Of a DNA stretch of 64,000 nucleotides, positions 1-8,375 are shown piece by piece. Source of the DNA: Thelonectria olida (taxonomy: Eukaryota; Ascomycota; Sordariomycetes; Hypocreales; Nectriaceae). The notes under the pieces were generated by a model that saw only the letters and a program-made list of their open reading frames with translations, was not told the origin of the DNA and searched no databases. Position numbers and translations under genes: made by a program. Positions within the stretch are counted from its first letter, which is position 1, and the number at the start of each line of letters is the position of its first letter. The DNA is taken from contig JAGPYM010000045.1 of assembly GCA_020736575.1 (NCBI GenBank), positions 62,001-126,000 on the forward strand. Reading direction: 5' to 3'.

Positions 1-125
1 AATTCATCCTGAATGTGCAGTAGGGGAACCACTATTTATGTACAGGCACGATCTCTTGTAGAATGTTCCTCCTTCTTCTGCACCTTGCCACCGACTTGGT
101 CGCCTCACACTTGTGATCTCCAACA
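1..125 (-). repeat. 3' LTR of copia-1, partial
   Basis: This segment matches 5417-5541 over 125 bp with five substitutions. Its inner end on the minus strand begins TGTTGGAGATC, giving the TG expected at an LTR start. The other end (about 30 bp by comparison with the right copy) lies before the window. Confidence 0.9.
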
Positions 126-841
126 CTCCCACTCGAGCAAGACGGTGGGTACTTAGACTATCGAAGATCTCAGCAATCTCATTAAAACCTTAAAACACCT
201 TCGTGGGTGAAAGAGGAAAGAGTACTGCTGGACCCGTCAAGGCTCGACACAGTCCTGGGCGCGTGGGGAATATTGTCTTAGATATGACAAGGCTCCCACT
301 GCAACCCATTTCTGTGTCGTCCTCAATGAGCGCTGTATGCGCTTCTCATACTTCCCGGCTTCGGTCCACTGGATACAGCCCCCGAGCCTTTGAGTTCGTC
401 TTTTGCCGGATCCATTACGCCGTGTTAGCAGCGCTCCCGGCCGTGTTAGCAGCCTCGGGTCCTTGGTGCTCGTTGGCAGTGACTGCGGCTGCTCGCAGTA
501 CCAAGGTTCCATGGTCCAGTTCGGGACTTGCAACCGAAGCAGCTTTTTACTTCCCGGCCTCGGTCCACTGAGTACAGCCCCCGAGCCTTTGAGTTCCTCT
601 TTTGCCGGATTGTTGAGATTTCTAATCCGGTCGGGAATTGCAACCGGTGCGGCCGGGTCACTTATTGACCTTCTAGCGGTAGTTGGAGTGAGTTGGACGG
701 GCTCCCATTGTATGTGATGATCGGGCAGTAGACTCCCACTGGATCCTCGCGTAGTGAGCTACGGGTAACATGTGTTGAGTTTGTTCCAGAAATCGCACAG
801 CTTCGTAGCGTGGATCCCCTTTTTTTTTAGCCCGAATAGCT
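126..841 (-). repeat. copia-1 3' noncoding region with 61-bp direct repeats
   Basis: Between the pol stop and the 3' LTR there is no supportable gene. A 61-bp unit occurs at 351-411 and 550-610 (about 199 bp apart), differing at only a few positions; each contains CACAGCCCCCGAGCCTTTGA-like sequence and ends in TTTTGCCGGAT. A shorter repeat (CCGTGTTAGCAGC) occurs twice near 420-455. Open frames on either strand here have no recognisable product. Confidence 0.6.
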
Positions 842-3800
842 TCACTCGTCCAGTCCGACAACTCCCAGAGCCTTCCGGAATAACTGAAAGCGATCCTTGG
901 GAAGTGCTTTTGTGAGTCCATCAGCCACTTGTTTGTCGGTCGGGATATATTTCATCTCAACCTCGCCGCTGGCCGTCTTTTCTCGCACAAAGTGCTCTTG
1001 AATCGCAATGTGCTTTGTGCGGGAGTGGTATTGGGGGTTCTTGGCCATTGCTATTGCCCCTTGGTTGTCCCCGTAGATAATTGTGGCAGCGATTTGGTCT
1101 GTGGTGCTTAGGCCTCCCAGGAGTTCTTGTAACAAGGTTCGCAACCAGATGGCTTCCTTGGTTGCCTGTGTCTGTCCCATGTATTCAGCCTCGCAGGTAG
1201 ACAGCGCCACTGATTGTTGTCGCTTCGCAGCCCAGCTTATCGCGCCGCTGCCAACGTTGAAGATGTATCCCGCAGTGGACCTTCGAGTCTCGGTATCTCC
1301 AGCCCAATCCGAGTCCGTGTAGCCTGTCAACGGGCGAAGGTCTCCTCGGAACTCGAGCTTGAAGTCGCAGGTTCCTCGTAAGTACCTCATGATGCGTTTC
1401 ACCGCCTCTTCGTGGGCCTTGGTAGGTTTTGCGAGAAAGCGGCTGCATAGTGAGACGCCGAATGCAATGTCTGGTCTGGTCCCTAGCATCGCGTACATCA
1501 GACATCCGATTGCTTTGGCGTACCAGTGCTTCCGGTCTGAGTGAGTTTCGTTATCGTCGAGGGCAGGTTCTAGCTTCGCTGTTGTCACTGGGGTCGCAGT
1601 CGGTTTGGAGTCCCATAGTCCGAATTCCTTCAGGACTTTCTCAATGTACCCCTTTTGCGAGAGGCTCAGTCTCCGCTGTCTGCGGTTCCGAGTAATCGAC
1701 ATTCCTAGGTAGAAATGGCAGGGCCCCAGGTCTGTCATGCTAAACCGCTGGTTGAGGCTTTGTTTGATCATCTCGATGTCCCCTTTTGATGGTCCTGCGA
1801 TGAGTAGGTCGTCCACGTAAACGGCGATATAGGTTTGGCCTTTGACGAAGACACCCATGTCGGAAACGAGGGGCTGGGATCCCTGTTCTTGGAGGAATAA
1901 CGAGAGAGTCTGGTACCATATTCTAGGTGATTGCTTCAACCCATATAAGGCTTTTCGCAGTTTCCAGACTCTTCCGGTCCCGTCATTGAAGCACTCTGGC
2001 TGCCCAACGTAGATCTCTTCGTCGATATTCCCGTAGAGAAAGGCAGTTTTGACGTCCATTCGTTCGAGCTCGAGGTCAAGCGCTGCGGCTATAGCAAATA
2101 TTGCCTTGTAGGTCATAGGCTTGACGACTGAGGCAAACCTCTCGTTGTAGTCGATTCCTTCTTGTTGCTCGAAGCCTCGGACCACGTAACGTGCTTTGAA
2201 CCGCAGGATTTCTCCATTAGCTCCCCTCTTGAGTTTGAATACCCACTTCCCCCTCAGTGCCTTCCGGTCCGGTGGCAGCTTTGCCAAGGTGTAGACTCCG
2301 TTCTCCTTAATGGAGTCCATCTCGGCTGTCATTCCCTTGAACCAGTTCTCCCACTGAAGGGAATCTTGGGCTTCCTTTATCGTTCGAGGCTCCGCCTCGT
2401 CTTCCAAAGCAGCCGCAAGATTGACGTGGGAGCACACGAGGTTTGTGAGAGTATTGGTTCCTAAAAGCAGGTACCTTGAAGGAAGCTTTGCCTTGGTCGA
2501 TCTCTGCGAGACTCGGAGCTCTTCGTCCCGGTCTATCGCCCCGGCCGAGTCATGACGAGGCTCGGATGTTCGTACGTGAATAGTGTCTGCTTCATCCTCC
2601 GACATGATCTCCTCAACCTGTGGGGTGGCATCGTGTCGTGGCGGAGCTGCTTTCTTGGGTGGAGATTCTGACTCTGGATACAAGGTAGGTCCCTCGCTTC
2701 TCGTTCTCTTTGATCCAGTAGGTGTTCCTGTTGCCTCGTGAAAGCTGGATTCGTCGAAGATGACATTGTTGACGATGAAGACTCGATTGTTGTTGTCTAC
2801 AACAATGTAGTTACTGGAGCCTTGATATCCGAGAAGTCGACACTGAATCGTCTTTGCACGCAGCTTTTGTCTCTTGACGGCTGGCAATATTGCCCATCCA
2901 TTTGCACCAATAACGCGGAGGTGAGAGAGGTCCGGCTTGTCTCCGAACCACGCCTCATAGGGCGTCTTGTTCAGGGCCTTGCTAGGGCTCCTATTCCGTA
3001 TATACACGGCCGCGTAGAGGATATAGGGCCAGAGCTTTCGCGGCAGGTTTGATCGCTCGAGTGTAGGTGTAACCTTTTCTTGAAGCACACGATTAAAGGC
3101 CTCCGCAATCCCATTCTGCTCATGCTGATCGGTCGCAGTATAGTAGATGCTGATGCCCTTGTTGTCGCAGAAGATGCATAGCTGGTCACTGCGGTTTTCG
3201 CCACCCTGGTCAACGTGAAGGTAATGGCACCGACGTTCCGGCCTCTCGTACGTGTCGAGGAAATATTTGAAACACCTTGTGAACTCAGACTTTTCCTTGA
3301 CTGCGTATGCCCAGCCCATACGGGTAAAGTCGTCGACGAAGACAACCCAATATCGTGAGCCGTCATAGGCAGTGTCTGGAAACGGCCCTGCAATGTCTGC
3401 GTGGACGCATTCTAGCGGGTACGTCCCTTTCCGGATTGACTTTCGGTGAGGTCGTTCTTTCTGTTTTCCAACTATGCAGGGTTCGCAATTTTGTCCGCGT
3501 AGAATCGGATGAATGCCGTGCGCCATTTCCTTCAAAACCTTGATTCCGTTCTCGCTTAGGTGTCCAAGTCTTTCGTGCCATATTTGAAGTTCGGGGTCGC
3601 TAATGGTGAGCGACGCCAAGGCAGCGTTGATCATTTCGTCTGGTTGGTCCACAACATAGATTCCTGATCGTATAGTTGCTGTCAGGATTACTCGGTTGTC
3701 GTGTGTCACCTTGGCTTGGTTGCTGTCGAAAGAGACTTTTGCCCCCTTCCTGGTTAAAGCAGATATCGAAACAAGGTTGACGCGTCCTTCTGGGGAATAT

Positions 3801-4036
3801 ATTGAGTTGTCGAGCGCCAGGTGTCGCAGGCCATCCAGTCCTTTTATCGGCAGGATATAATTTCCCAGTCCCTGAGGAGTGATTTGTGTCTCTCCGATTC
3901 CAACTGTCTGTCCGCCGCCCCAAGGGCGAAGGGTGCTGAAATTTTCCCTTTTGCAAAAAGTATGCATTGAAGCTCCGCTATCCAGTACGTGTACTTGCTC
4001 AAGTAAATTGCTCACCCTTTGACCCTGGTATGCCAT
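842..4036 (-). CDS. copia-1 Pol (protease, integrase, reverse transcriptase, RNase H)
   Basis: A 1064-residue open frame makes the enzymes needed to copy and integrate the element. Visible are the aspartic protease DSGAS motif (about residue 19), an integrase zinc motif (HERLGH followed by CEPC), the integrase core (HADIAGPF, FVDDFTRMGW), reverse transcriptase with YVDDLLIAG (about 740), and RNase H with TDSDWAGD (about 912) and YGDNQGAIA. The frame is uninterrupted. The upstream codons are open to the gag stop: 21 codons separate the first Met from a single TGA, so the annotated start is only the first Met after that stop. Gag and Pol were probably one polyprotein or are linked by readthrough. 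Confidence 0.93.
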   Translation of the reverse strand: MAYQGQRVSNLLEQVHVLDSGASMHTFCKRENFSTLRPWGGGQTVGIGETQITPQGLGNYILPIKGLDGLRHLALDNSIYSPEGRVNLVSISALTRKGAKVSFDSNQAKVTHDNRVILTATIRSGIYVVDQPDEMINAALASLTISDPELQIWHERLGHLSENGIKVLKEMAHGIHPILRGQNCEPCIVGKQKERPHRKSIRKGTYPLECVHADIAGPFPDTAYDGSRYWVVFVDDFTRMGWAYAVKEKSEFTRCFKYFLDTYERPERRCHYLHVDQGGENRSDQLCIFCDNKGISIYYTATDQHEQNGIAEAFNRVLQEKVTPTLERSNLPRKLWPYILYAAVYIRNRSPSKALNKTPYEAWFGDKPDLSHLRVIGANGWAILPAVKRQKLRAKTIQCRLLGYQGSSNYIVVDNNNRVFIVNNVIFDESSFHEATGTPTGSKRTRSEGPTLYPESESPPKKAAPPRHDATPQVEEIMSEDEADTIHVRTSEPRHDSAGAIDRDEELRVSQRSTKAKLPSRYLLLGTNTLTNLVCSHVNLAAALEDEAEPRTIKEAQDSLQWENWFKGMTAEMDSIKENGVYTLAKLPPDRKALRGKWVFKLKRGANGEILRFKARYVVRGFEQQEGIDYNERFASVVKPMTYKAIFAIAAALDLELERMDVKTAFLYGNIDEEIYVGQPECFNDGTGRVWKLRKALYGLKQSPRIWYQTLSLFLQEQGSQPLVSDMGVFVKGQTYIAVYVDDLLIAGPSKGDIEMIKQSLNQRFSMTDLGPCHFYLGMSITRNRRQRRLSLSQKGYIEKVLKEFGLWDSKPTATPVTTAKLEPALDDNETHSDRKHWYAKAIGCLMYAMLGTRPDIAFGVSLCSRFLAKPTKAHEEAVKRIMRYLRGTCDFKLEFRGDLRPLTGYTDSDWAGDTETRRSTAGYIFNVGSGAISWAAKRQQSVALSTCEAEYMGQTQATKEAIWLRTLLQELLGGLSTTDQIAATIIYGDNQGAIAMAKNPQYHSRTKHIAIQEHFVREKTASGEVEMKYIPTDKQVADGLTKALPKDRFQLFRKALGVVGLDE

Positions 4037-4099
4037 GAGCTGTATGACAGGTTCGGTGTGGATGGCAAGAGCGTTCGTAACCTCGTCCTGGTCTGCGTT

Positions 4100-4978
4100 T
4101 CAGGTTCGGTCCTTGGTTCTTGGATGATCTTGGCGCTGCTTTCTTCTAGATCGCTTGTCGTTCAGTCGTTTCTTACGCTCTGGGTGAAGTAACCAGCATC
4201 CATCCGAAGTGTGCCCAAGTCTCTTGCAGTAGCTGCAGGTAGTGAATTTTTGCTCCTTGATGGCAGCGATCATAGCAGCGTGCTTGATTGCCTCTTGGTC
4301 CTGGTCTTGTTGTTGCATTCGCTGGCTATGTTCCTCCTGCTCAGCAGCTCTGGTAGCTTCTTCGATAGTAGTGGCTGCCTTGACGATGATGCCTTCGATG
4401 TTCCGTTCGGGTAGCAAGCTATGGCTCTGAAGGAATGCAGTGAGGAACACCTGATACTTGGGTCCAAGTCCATTGGGGAACTTGTCCATCAGTTGTGGTT
4501 CTCCAATCTGACTGGTTCCATCCAGTTGAAGGATTTGGTCTCGGGTCTTCCGTAATTGTCGAGAAAAGTCAGATACACCTTCGCAGTTGTCTAGTGTAAG
4601 TCGATCAAACTTTTGCTGGAGGTCGTGGAATACACTGCTGCCCTTGGGTTTGAAGTGTTGCTCCAGTGTTTTGAGGATGTCCGTTAATTTGTTGAGACCT
4701 TGGACTTCCTGTTTGGGACGGAAACCAAGTCGATATCGAACTGCTCCACACGCTCGTGCTTGTCTCTGGTGCCAAGCATCTAGCTTTTCTTCGAAGTCGA
4801 CTTCCGAGAGATTGCCTTGTACCGGTGGGTCCCGTTTTCTTTCCAGGAGATCGTCGTAGCCGGACAGGGCCAGTAGGTCTCGGATTTCCTCGTTCCAGTT
4901 GATCCAGCCTTCAGAGGATTCAAGCTTGGCGACTCCGGAAAGGTTTCCGCTCAGGTTCGGTTCTTTACCGTCTGACAT
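4100..4978 (-). CDS. copia-1 Gag (nucleocapsid)
   Basis: This 292-residue capsid/nucleocapsid protein packages the element RNA in virus-like particles in the cytoplasm. The N-terminal half has the tryptophan-rich copia Gag start (EGWINWNEEIRDLLALSGYD). A CCHC zinc knuckle, CSYCKRLGHTSDGC, lies near residue 250, followed by a basic tail. It ends in TGA and is in the same frame as Pol with 21 open codons between them. No other damage is visible. Confidence 0.9.
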   Translation of the reverse strand: MSDGKEPNLSGNLSGVAKLESSEGWINWNEEIRDLLALSGYDDLLERKRDPPVQGNLSEVDFEEKLDAWHQRQARACGAVRYRLGFRPKQEVQGLNKLTDILKTLEQHFKPKGSSVFHDLQQKFDRLTLDNCEGVSDFSRQLRKTRDQILQLDGTSQIGEPQLMDKFPNGLGPKYQVFLTAFLQSHSLLPERNIEGIIVKAATTIEEATRAAEQEEHSQRMQQQDQDQEAIKHAAMIAAIKEQKFTTCSYCKRLGHTSDGCWLLHPERKKRLNDKRSRRKQRQDHPRTKDRT

Positions 4979-5386
4979 GTTGAAATAGTATAGTGGGTTG
5001 ATGTTGTTGGCTTGTTTTTCGATGGAGGTAGAGGTAAGACAAGAGGTCTAAGACATGCTCCTTGTAGATAGCTCCTTGTGGTACGCAAGGTAGTGGAAAC
5101 CTTCTCGAAGTGAAGAGAAGTGTCTAGAATGTGATGGAGTTAGCGAGAGCCTGATAGAACCAGTGCGAAGCGGGAAGAATCAGCGAGGAGCTGGTGGAAT
5201 GAGCGAGAAGTGGATTCTCCGTTTGAATAACAGGGAGATGAAGGGCCGTAATTCTGGCGCGGTCCAAGACCGCTGTTGAGTCTCCGCTGCAGTGGAAGAG
5301 GACTGTGAGGTCCTGGTGAGTAAGGGACGGGTGATTAGGTAGGAGACTCAGCTTTAGGTTTAATTTAGCCTTCCGGGCTCATAATC
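4979..5386 (-). other. copia-1 untranslated leader and primer-binding site
   Basis: The stretch between the 5' LTR and the gag ATG has no gene and forms the RNA leader. Bases 5371-5386 (plus strand TTCCGGGCTCATAATC) abut the LTR end at 5387. The string GGGCTCATAA resembles the anticodon stem-loop of initiator tRNA-Met (anticodon CAU), as used by half-tRNA-primed copia elements. The remainder is purine-rich, with repeats such as AGCGAGAA and GAGCGAGA around 5140-5215. Confidence 0.6.
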
Positions 5387-5541
5387 TGTTGAAATGAGAA
5401 GATATTTTTTTTGCTTAATTCATACTGAATGTGCAGTAGGGGAACCACTGTTTATGTACAGGCACGATCTCCTGTAGAATGTTCCTCCTTCTTCCGCACC
5501 TTGCCACCGACTTGGTCGCCTCACACTTGTGATCTCCGACA
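5387..5541 (-). repeat. 5' LTR of copia-1 (155 bp)
   Basis: On the minus strand the LTR starts TGTCGGAG at 5541 and ends AACA at 5387, giving TG...CA termini. The last 125 bp match 1-125. It inserts into the integrase zinc-domain coding region of copia-2, whose frame runs on from 5542. Confidence 0.9.
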
Positions 5542-6179
5542 GTGATCCGTTGTGGTCCCTCGGGCTCTTCCATCTTCAGCCTGACGCCCCTTGAGGCTGT
5601 AGTTAGGCATCTAAGGGCATCTGGGCCTGGATGGCCGAGTCGGTAATGCCAGGTGAGGGTATCTCCTAGAAGCGGTCGTCTGTGAGTCCACGATGTATGC
5701 TTCCGCCTCTTGTGAGATTGGTTAGTAAAGAGCGCTGCCAAGCTCTTGGCAAGCGCTTGTTGGGAGTTCGATGTGATCGGTTGCCTCTCCCTCCACTCAA
5801 GGACCTGCTGTCCCTCCTGCTCTTCAATAGCTCCGAGGAAGGTCCCATCTGATCTTCTTAGACAGTTGTTTCCCGGTCTTGTATCCCACCATAGGCCTCG
5901 CTTTCTCGGCTTCGAGAATGAGACGAGGTTAGTGGTGAGGGACGTACACAGGGCAACGTCATAGATTGTGAACCTCCTCGGCAAGCCATCGGTAGACGTT
6001 AGGGTAACAGTCGCTTCTCCATATCCATCAATCGCCACCTGCTGCGTGCCTGACCAGAAGAAGTCTCCTAGCTGGGCTGCTCTCAGGTTCTTCATTCCCG
6101 ATGTATCCCGGAAGATATGCATTGTTGCTCCTGAATCGAGGAGAACACAGTCCTGCAACGGGTACCGGTCACCGACCAC
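5542..6179 (-). pseudogene. copia-2 Pol fragment (protease and start of integrase)
   Basis: The minus-strand frame starts at 6179 and shows the copia protease active site VLLDSGATMHIF, followed by the pre-integrase region with TWHYRLGHPGPDALR (the HH half of the HHCC zinc motif). It is cut at 5542 by the copia-1 LTR, so the CC half, integrase core and reverse transcriptase are missing here and would lie beyond the window's left edge. The open frame continues by chance into the LTR. It belongs with the gag pieces at 6219-6770 and 12627-13070. Confidence 0.85.
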
Positions 6180-6218
6180 AAGGCCAGCGTTCGCCGTGCA
6201 GGAGCCTACCGTCCTGAG

Positions 6219-6770
6219 TCACGGGGATCTTTCTAGCTTGATCTTCCGGATCCGATCAGCAAGGTTGTCCTCGTTCTTTTCGATCCGTTGTTTGACTCGA
6301 TTGGCGATGAAGTCAACTAGGGGGGATCCTTGCGGCTTCTTTTCTGGGAATGCATAATAGCATCGCGCAAGTGGATGAAAAAGGTTGCACGCAGGGCATC
6401 TAGATTCCTTATCATCTCCAATGCTATTGCGTGGCCGTTTCTTGCTCTTAGATCGATGGCCTTGCCTAACCTCCCGCTCGTTGTCTCTTTCTTCTAACCC
6501 GTCTGCGGCGTGGAAGGCTCCGTGAGCAACTTTATGCCTTTTCAGCGGCTCCGGCTGGTTGCCGATTGCTCGCCGAATGTCCGCTGTTACCGGTCCGACG
6601 GTAAGTGTACCTGCTAACATTTGGTCGTTCTTTGTTCGCTGTATGCATTGATCCATGACTCCAGTGGTATAGACCGCAGAGCGATCATCAGGTCATTAAG
6701 CCACTGATCAGGCTCTGTTGCTTCTTGGAGCTTGACATCCGTAGCCTCGTTAATCTCGAAGCCCTTGCAC
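6219..6770 (-). pseudogene. copia-2 Gag, C-terminal part
   Basis: A minus-strand frame (6656 to 6219) carries a zinc-knuckle-like CPACNLFHPLARCYY motif and a basic region typical of copia nucleocapsid. Upstream, 6770-6640 encodes another piece in a shifted frame (EPDQWLNDLMIALRSIPLES), so there is at least one frameshift. The N-terminal half of the same Gag is found at 12627-13070; the two are separated by the MITE and the 5.45-kb element. Confidence 0.75.
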
Positions 6771-6771
6771 T

Positions 6772-7146
6772 GTATATTTCTAAAACGCACGTGAGTCTTC
6801 CGGAATAGTATTTTACCGTAATTCTGTCAAGGCTGGCTGGTGCCGAGGTGCCGCCACTGGCCACAGGCGATTGATTATGTCAGCCGGTCCTGTACCCAGT
6901 TCCGGCGCTACACTGTGGACCAGTGAAACGGAGCGATGTCGATATCTACAGTTTATAAGCACTGTAGAGTGATCACTGGACCTACCCAAAATGGACAGAG
7001 ACTAAAAAAGGCTTATTATTTAAGCCACTTTTGGACTTTATTGATCCTGTTGTGTCATTCTGAGAACATACAGTAGATTTCTTTTAGTGTTAGCACCGTA
7101 TCACGTGAGCAAACAGCTCCACAAATATTTTTATTGCTCAGCAAAA
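6772..7146. mobile_element. MITE copy X, left part (interrupted)
   Basis: Sequence from about 6772 to 7146 aligns with 26130-26465 inside the complete MITE at 26042-26490 (shared CTACCCAAAATGGACAGAGA, GCTTATTATTTAAGCCACTT-like and TATCACGTGAGCAAA blocks). It breaks off at 7146, exactly where the inserted 5.45-kb element begins. The matching terminal inverted repeat reappears at 12598-12623. The far left terminus is not recognisable and has probably been lost. Confidence 0.65.
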
Positions 7147-7154
7147 CAGGAGAG

Positions 7155-7174
7155 GCAAGCCGGTTGCGGCTTGC
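7155..7174. repeat. terminal hairpin of the Helitron-like element
   Basis: GCAAGCCG, loop GTTG, then CGGCTTGC forms a perfect 8-bp stem nine bases inside the left end. The second copy at 29124-29143 has GCAAACCG, loop GTCG, CGGTTTGC: one G-C pair is replaced by A-T on both arms, so pairing is kept. Confidence 0.75.
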
Positions 7175-7183
7175 GCAAAAGGA

Positions 7184-7198
7184 GCCTTGAGGAACGAA
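7184..7198 (+). repeat. left subterminal inverted repeat
   Basis: GCCTTGAGGAACGAA occurs here and as its exact reverse complement at 12582-12596, the right end of the same element. The second element copy has GCCTTGAGGAATGAA at 29152-29166. Confidence 0.7.
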
Positions 7199-7280
7199 GA
7201 TGGGCATGGCGGTTTTCAAGGCGCTTTTACAGAATTGATGGTCTAGAGCCTGCTAATGATGAGATTTTCCCAAGCGTTAC

Positions 7281-7458
7281 TGTCGCAGGCCAGGCATGAT
7301 AACGAGCCTCAGGAAATAACAGCACTTAATAATCAAGCTGTGTGCTTCAAGTAAAATCTGTGGGCTGGAGTACCCCGCACTTTAGATAACAATCAATCAA
7401 TACAATTGCTGCTGCTCATCATATTCACTTTAACCCTTTAAGCACGCTCAGTGCAACA
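7281..7458. mobile_element. solo LTR (178 bp) with 5-bp target duplication
   Basis: The sequence starts TGTCGCAGGCC and ends AGTGCAACA, and is flanked by GTTAC on both sides (7276-7280 and 7459-7463). A nearly identical copy lies at 58233-58409 with its own duplication. The allelic empty site is visible in the related sequence around 29215-29230. It is a solo LTR left after recombination of an LTR retrotransposon whose internal part is not in this window. Confidence 0.9.
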
Positions 7459-7696
7459 GTTACTCTCGAGGTTGCTAGGGGCGTCTTTTGGTTGCTTACA
7501 TGTTGGTGAATGTGTCCAGGGTATCCCGGTGACGCAGTTTGAAACTCTATATCCTGCAGTGTCATAAGAAAAAGCCAAGATGGTATGAAAAGATAGAGAA
7601 GCATTCAAAGAATTTTATTATAAAATAACAGGAATCATTCGAGGCCTTTCTTCAAAAGAAGACGCATATTGCGCTCCCAGAATCCTTATTTCAACT

Positions 7697-8244
7697 ATGG
7701 CTAGCTGCCCGGTTCGCTTTGAGTTCTACTGTGGCGAGGCTCAAGAGCTCAAGTACACCCACGACCTTCCCCGCAGTCTTGTCCGTGAGGCTCAGGCCGC
7801 AGGGCAAAGTGCCACGTATAACGATCTGTTTGTGACTGCAGTGCAGCCTTTCATGACGGAGCACGAGGCGGCATGTCGTGCAGCGTCAAATCCATTTGCG
7901 AAAACTGTGGGTCGTTTGCAGTGAACATCTTGCAAAGCCCTATGTCTTGGCTTTACGTGTTGGAGGATCCTTTCGTTGGCATTTGGGTCAGTCCCGTATG
8001 CGGGAAAGGGGAATGTGAGACGCGAATACGGCAGGAAATCCAGAAGATAACGAGTGAAATTGCTCGACAGGATCCGTATCGAAGGTCGAGTGGTTGTATG
8101 GAAATTTTGCGATGCAAAGTATGTGGGAAGACGGAAGGGATCAAGAGATGTGGTCGGTGTAAAGTTGTGGGATACTGCGGGAAAGAGCACCAGAAGGCTG
8201 ACTGGAAGGTTCATAAGAAGGGTTGTATTCTTAAGGACGGGTAA
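7697..8244 (+). pseudogene. MYND zinc-finger protein gene, frameshifted
   Basis: The first frame (7697-7924) starts MASCPVRFEFYCG and runs about 66 residues. The second frame (to 8244) continues with CENCGSFAVNILQSPMSW and ends in a full MYND finger (CKVCGKTEGIKRCGRC followed by YCGKEHQKADWKVHKKGC, seven Cys and one His in the usual spacing). MYND domains bind proline-rich partners. The two parts are out of frame near 7900, where a small deletion is likely. The promoter and first codons also occur at 29116-29510, so this gene travels with the element end. The cellular role is unknown. Confidence 0.7.
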
Positions 8245-8375
8245 AGCACCTGAAAATGTATGTGCGTCATTTTGAGAGAGTGAGGGTCACGGGTGGCCAG
8301 TGGGAAACAGATATTTAATATCAATTAAGAGGGAAGAACATTCTGTTTTACAAGGATATTCCTTTGAATCGGTTC

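Larger units (their letters stand above)
1..5541 (-). mobile_element. copia-1: near-complete Ty1/copia LTR retrotransposon
   Basis: The element reads on the minus strand: 5' LTR (5387-5541), primer-binding site, leader, gag, pol, 3' noncoding region, polypurine tract and 3' LTR (1-125, cut by the window edge). The domain order protease, integrase, reverse transcriptase, RNase H defines the Ty1/copia superfamily. The shared 125 bp of the two LTRs differ at five positions, so insertion is fairly recent. A purine run (AGTGGGAG on the minus strand) abuts the 3' LTR at 126-133. The element interrupts another copia element, whose protease/integrase region resumes at 5542. The left target duplication is outside the window. 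Confidence 0.93.

Noticed and set aside
5415..5541. Open frame of the copia-2 fragment continuing as GDHKCEATKSVARC, resembling the integrase zinc motif
   Set aside because: These bases are the copia-1 LTR (matching 1-125), so the read-through and the Cys are chance.
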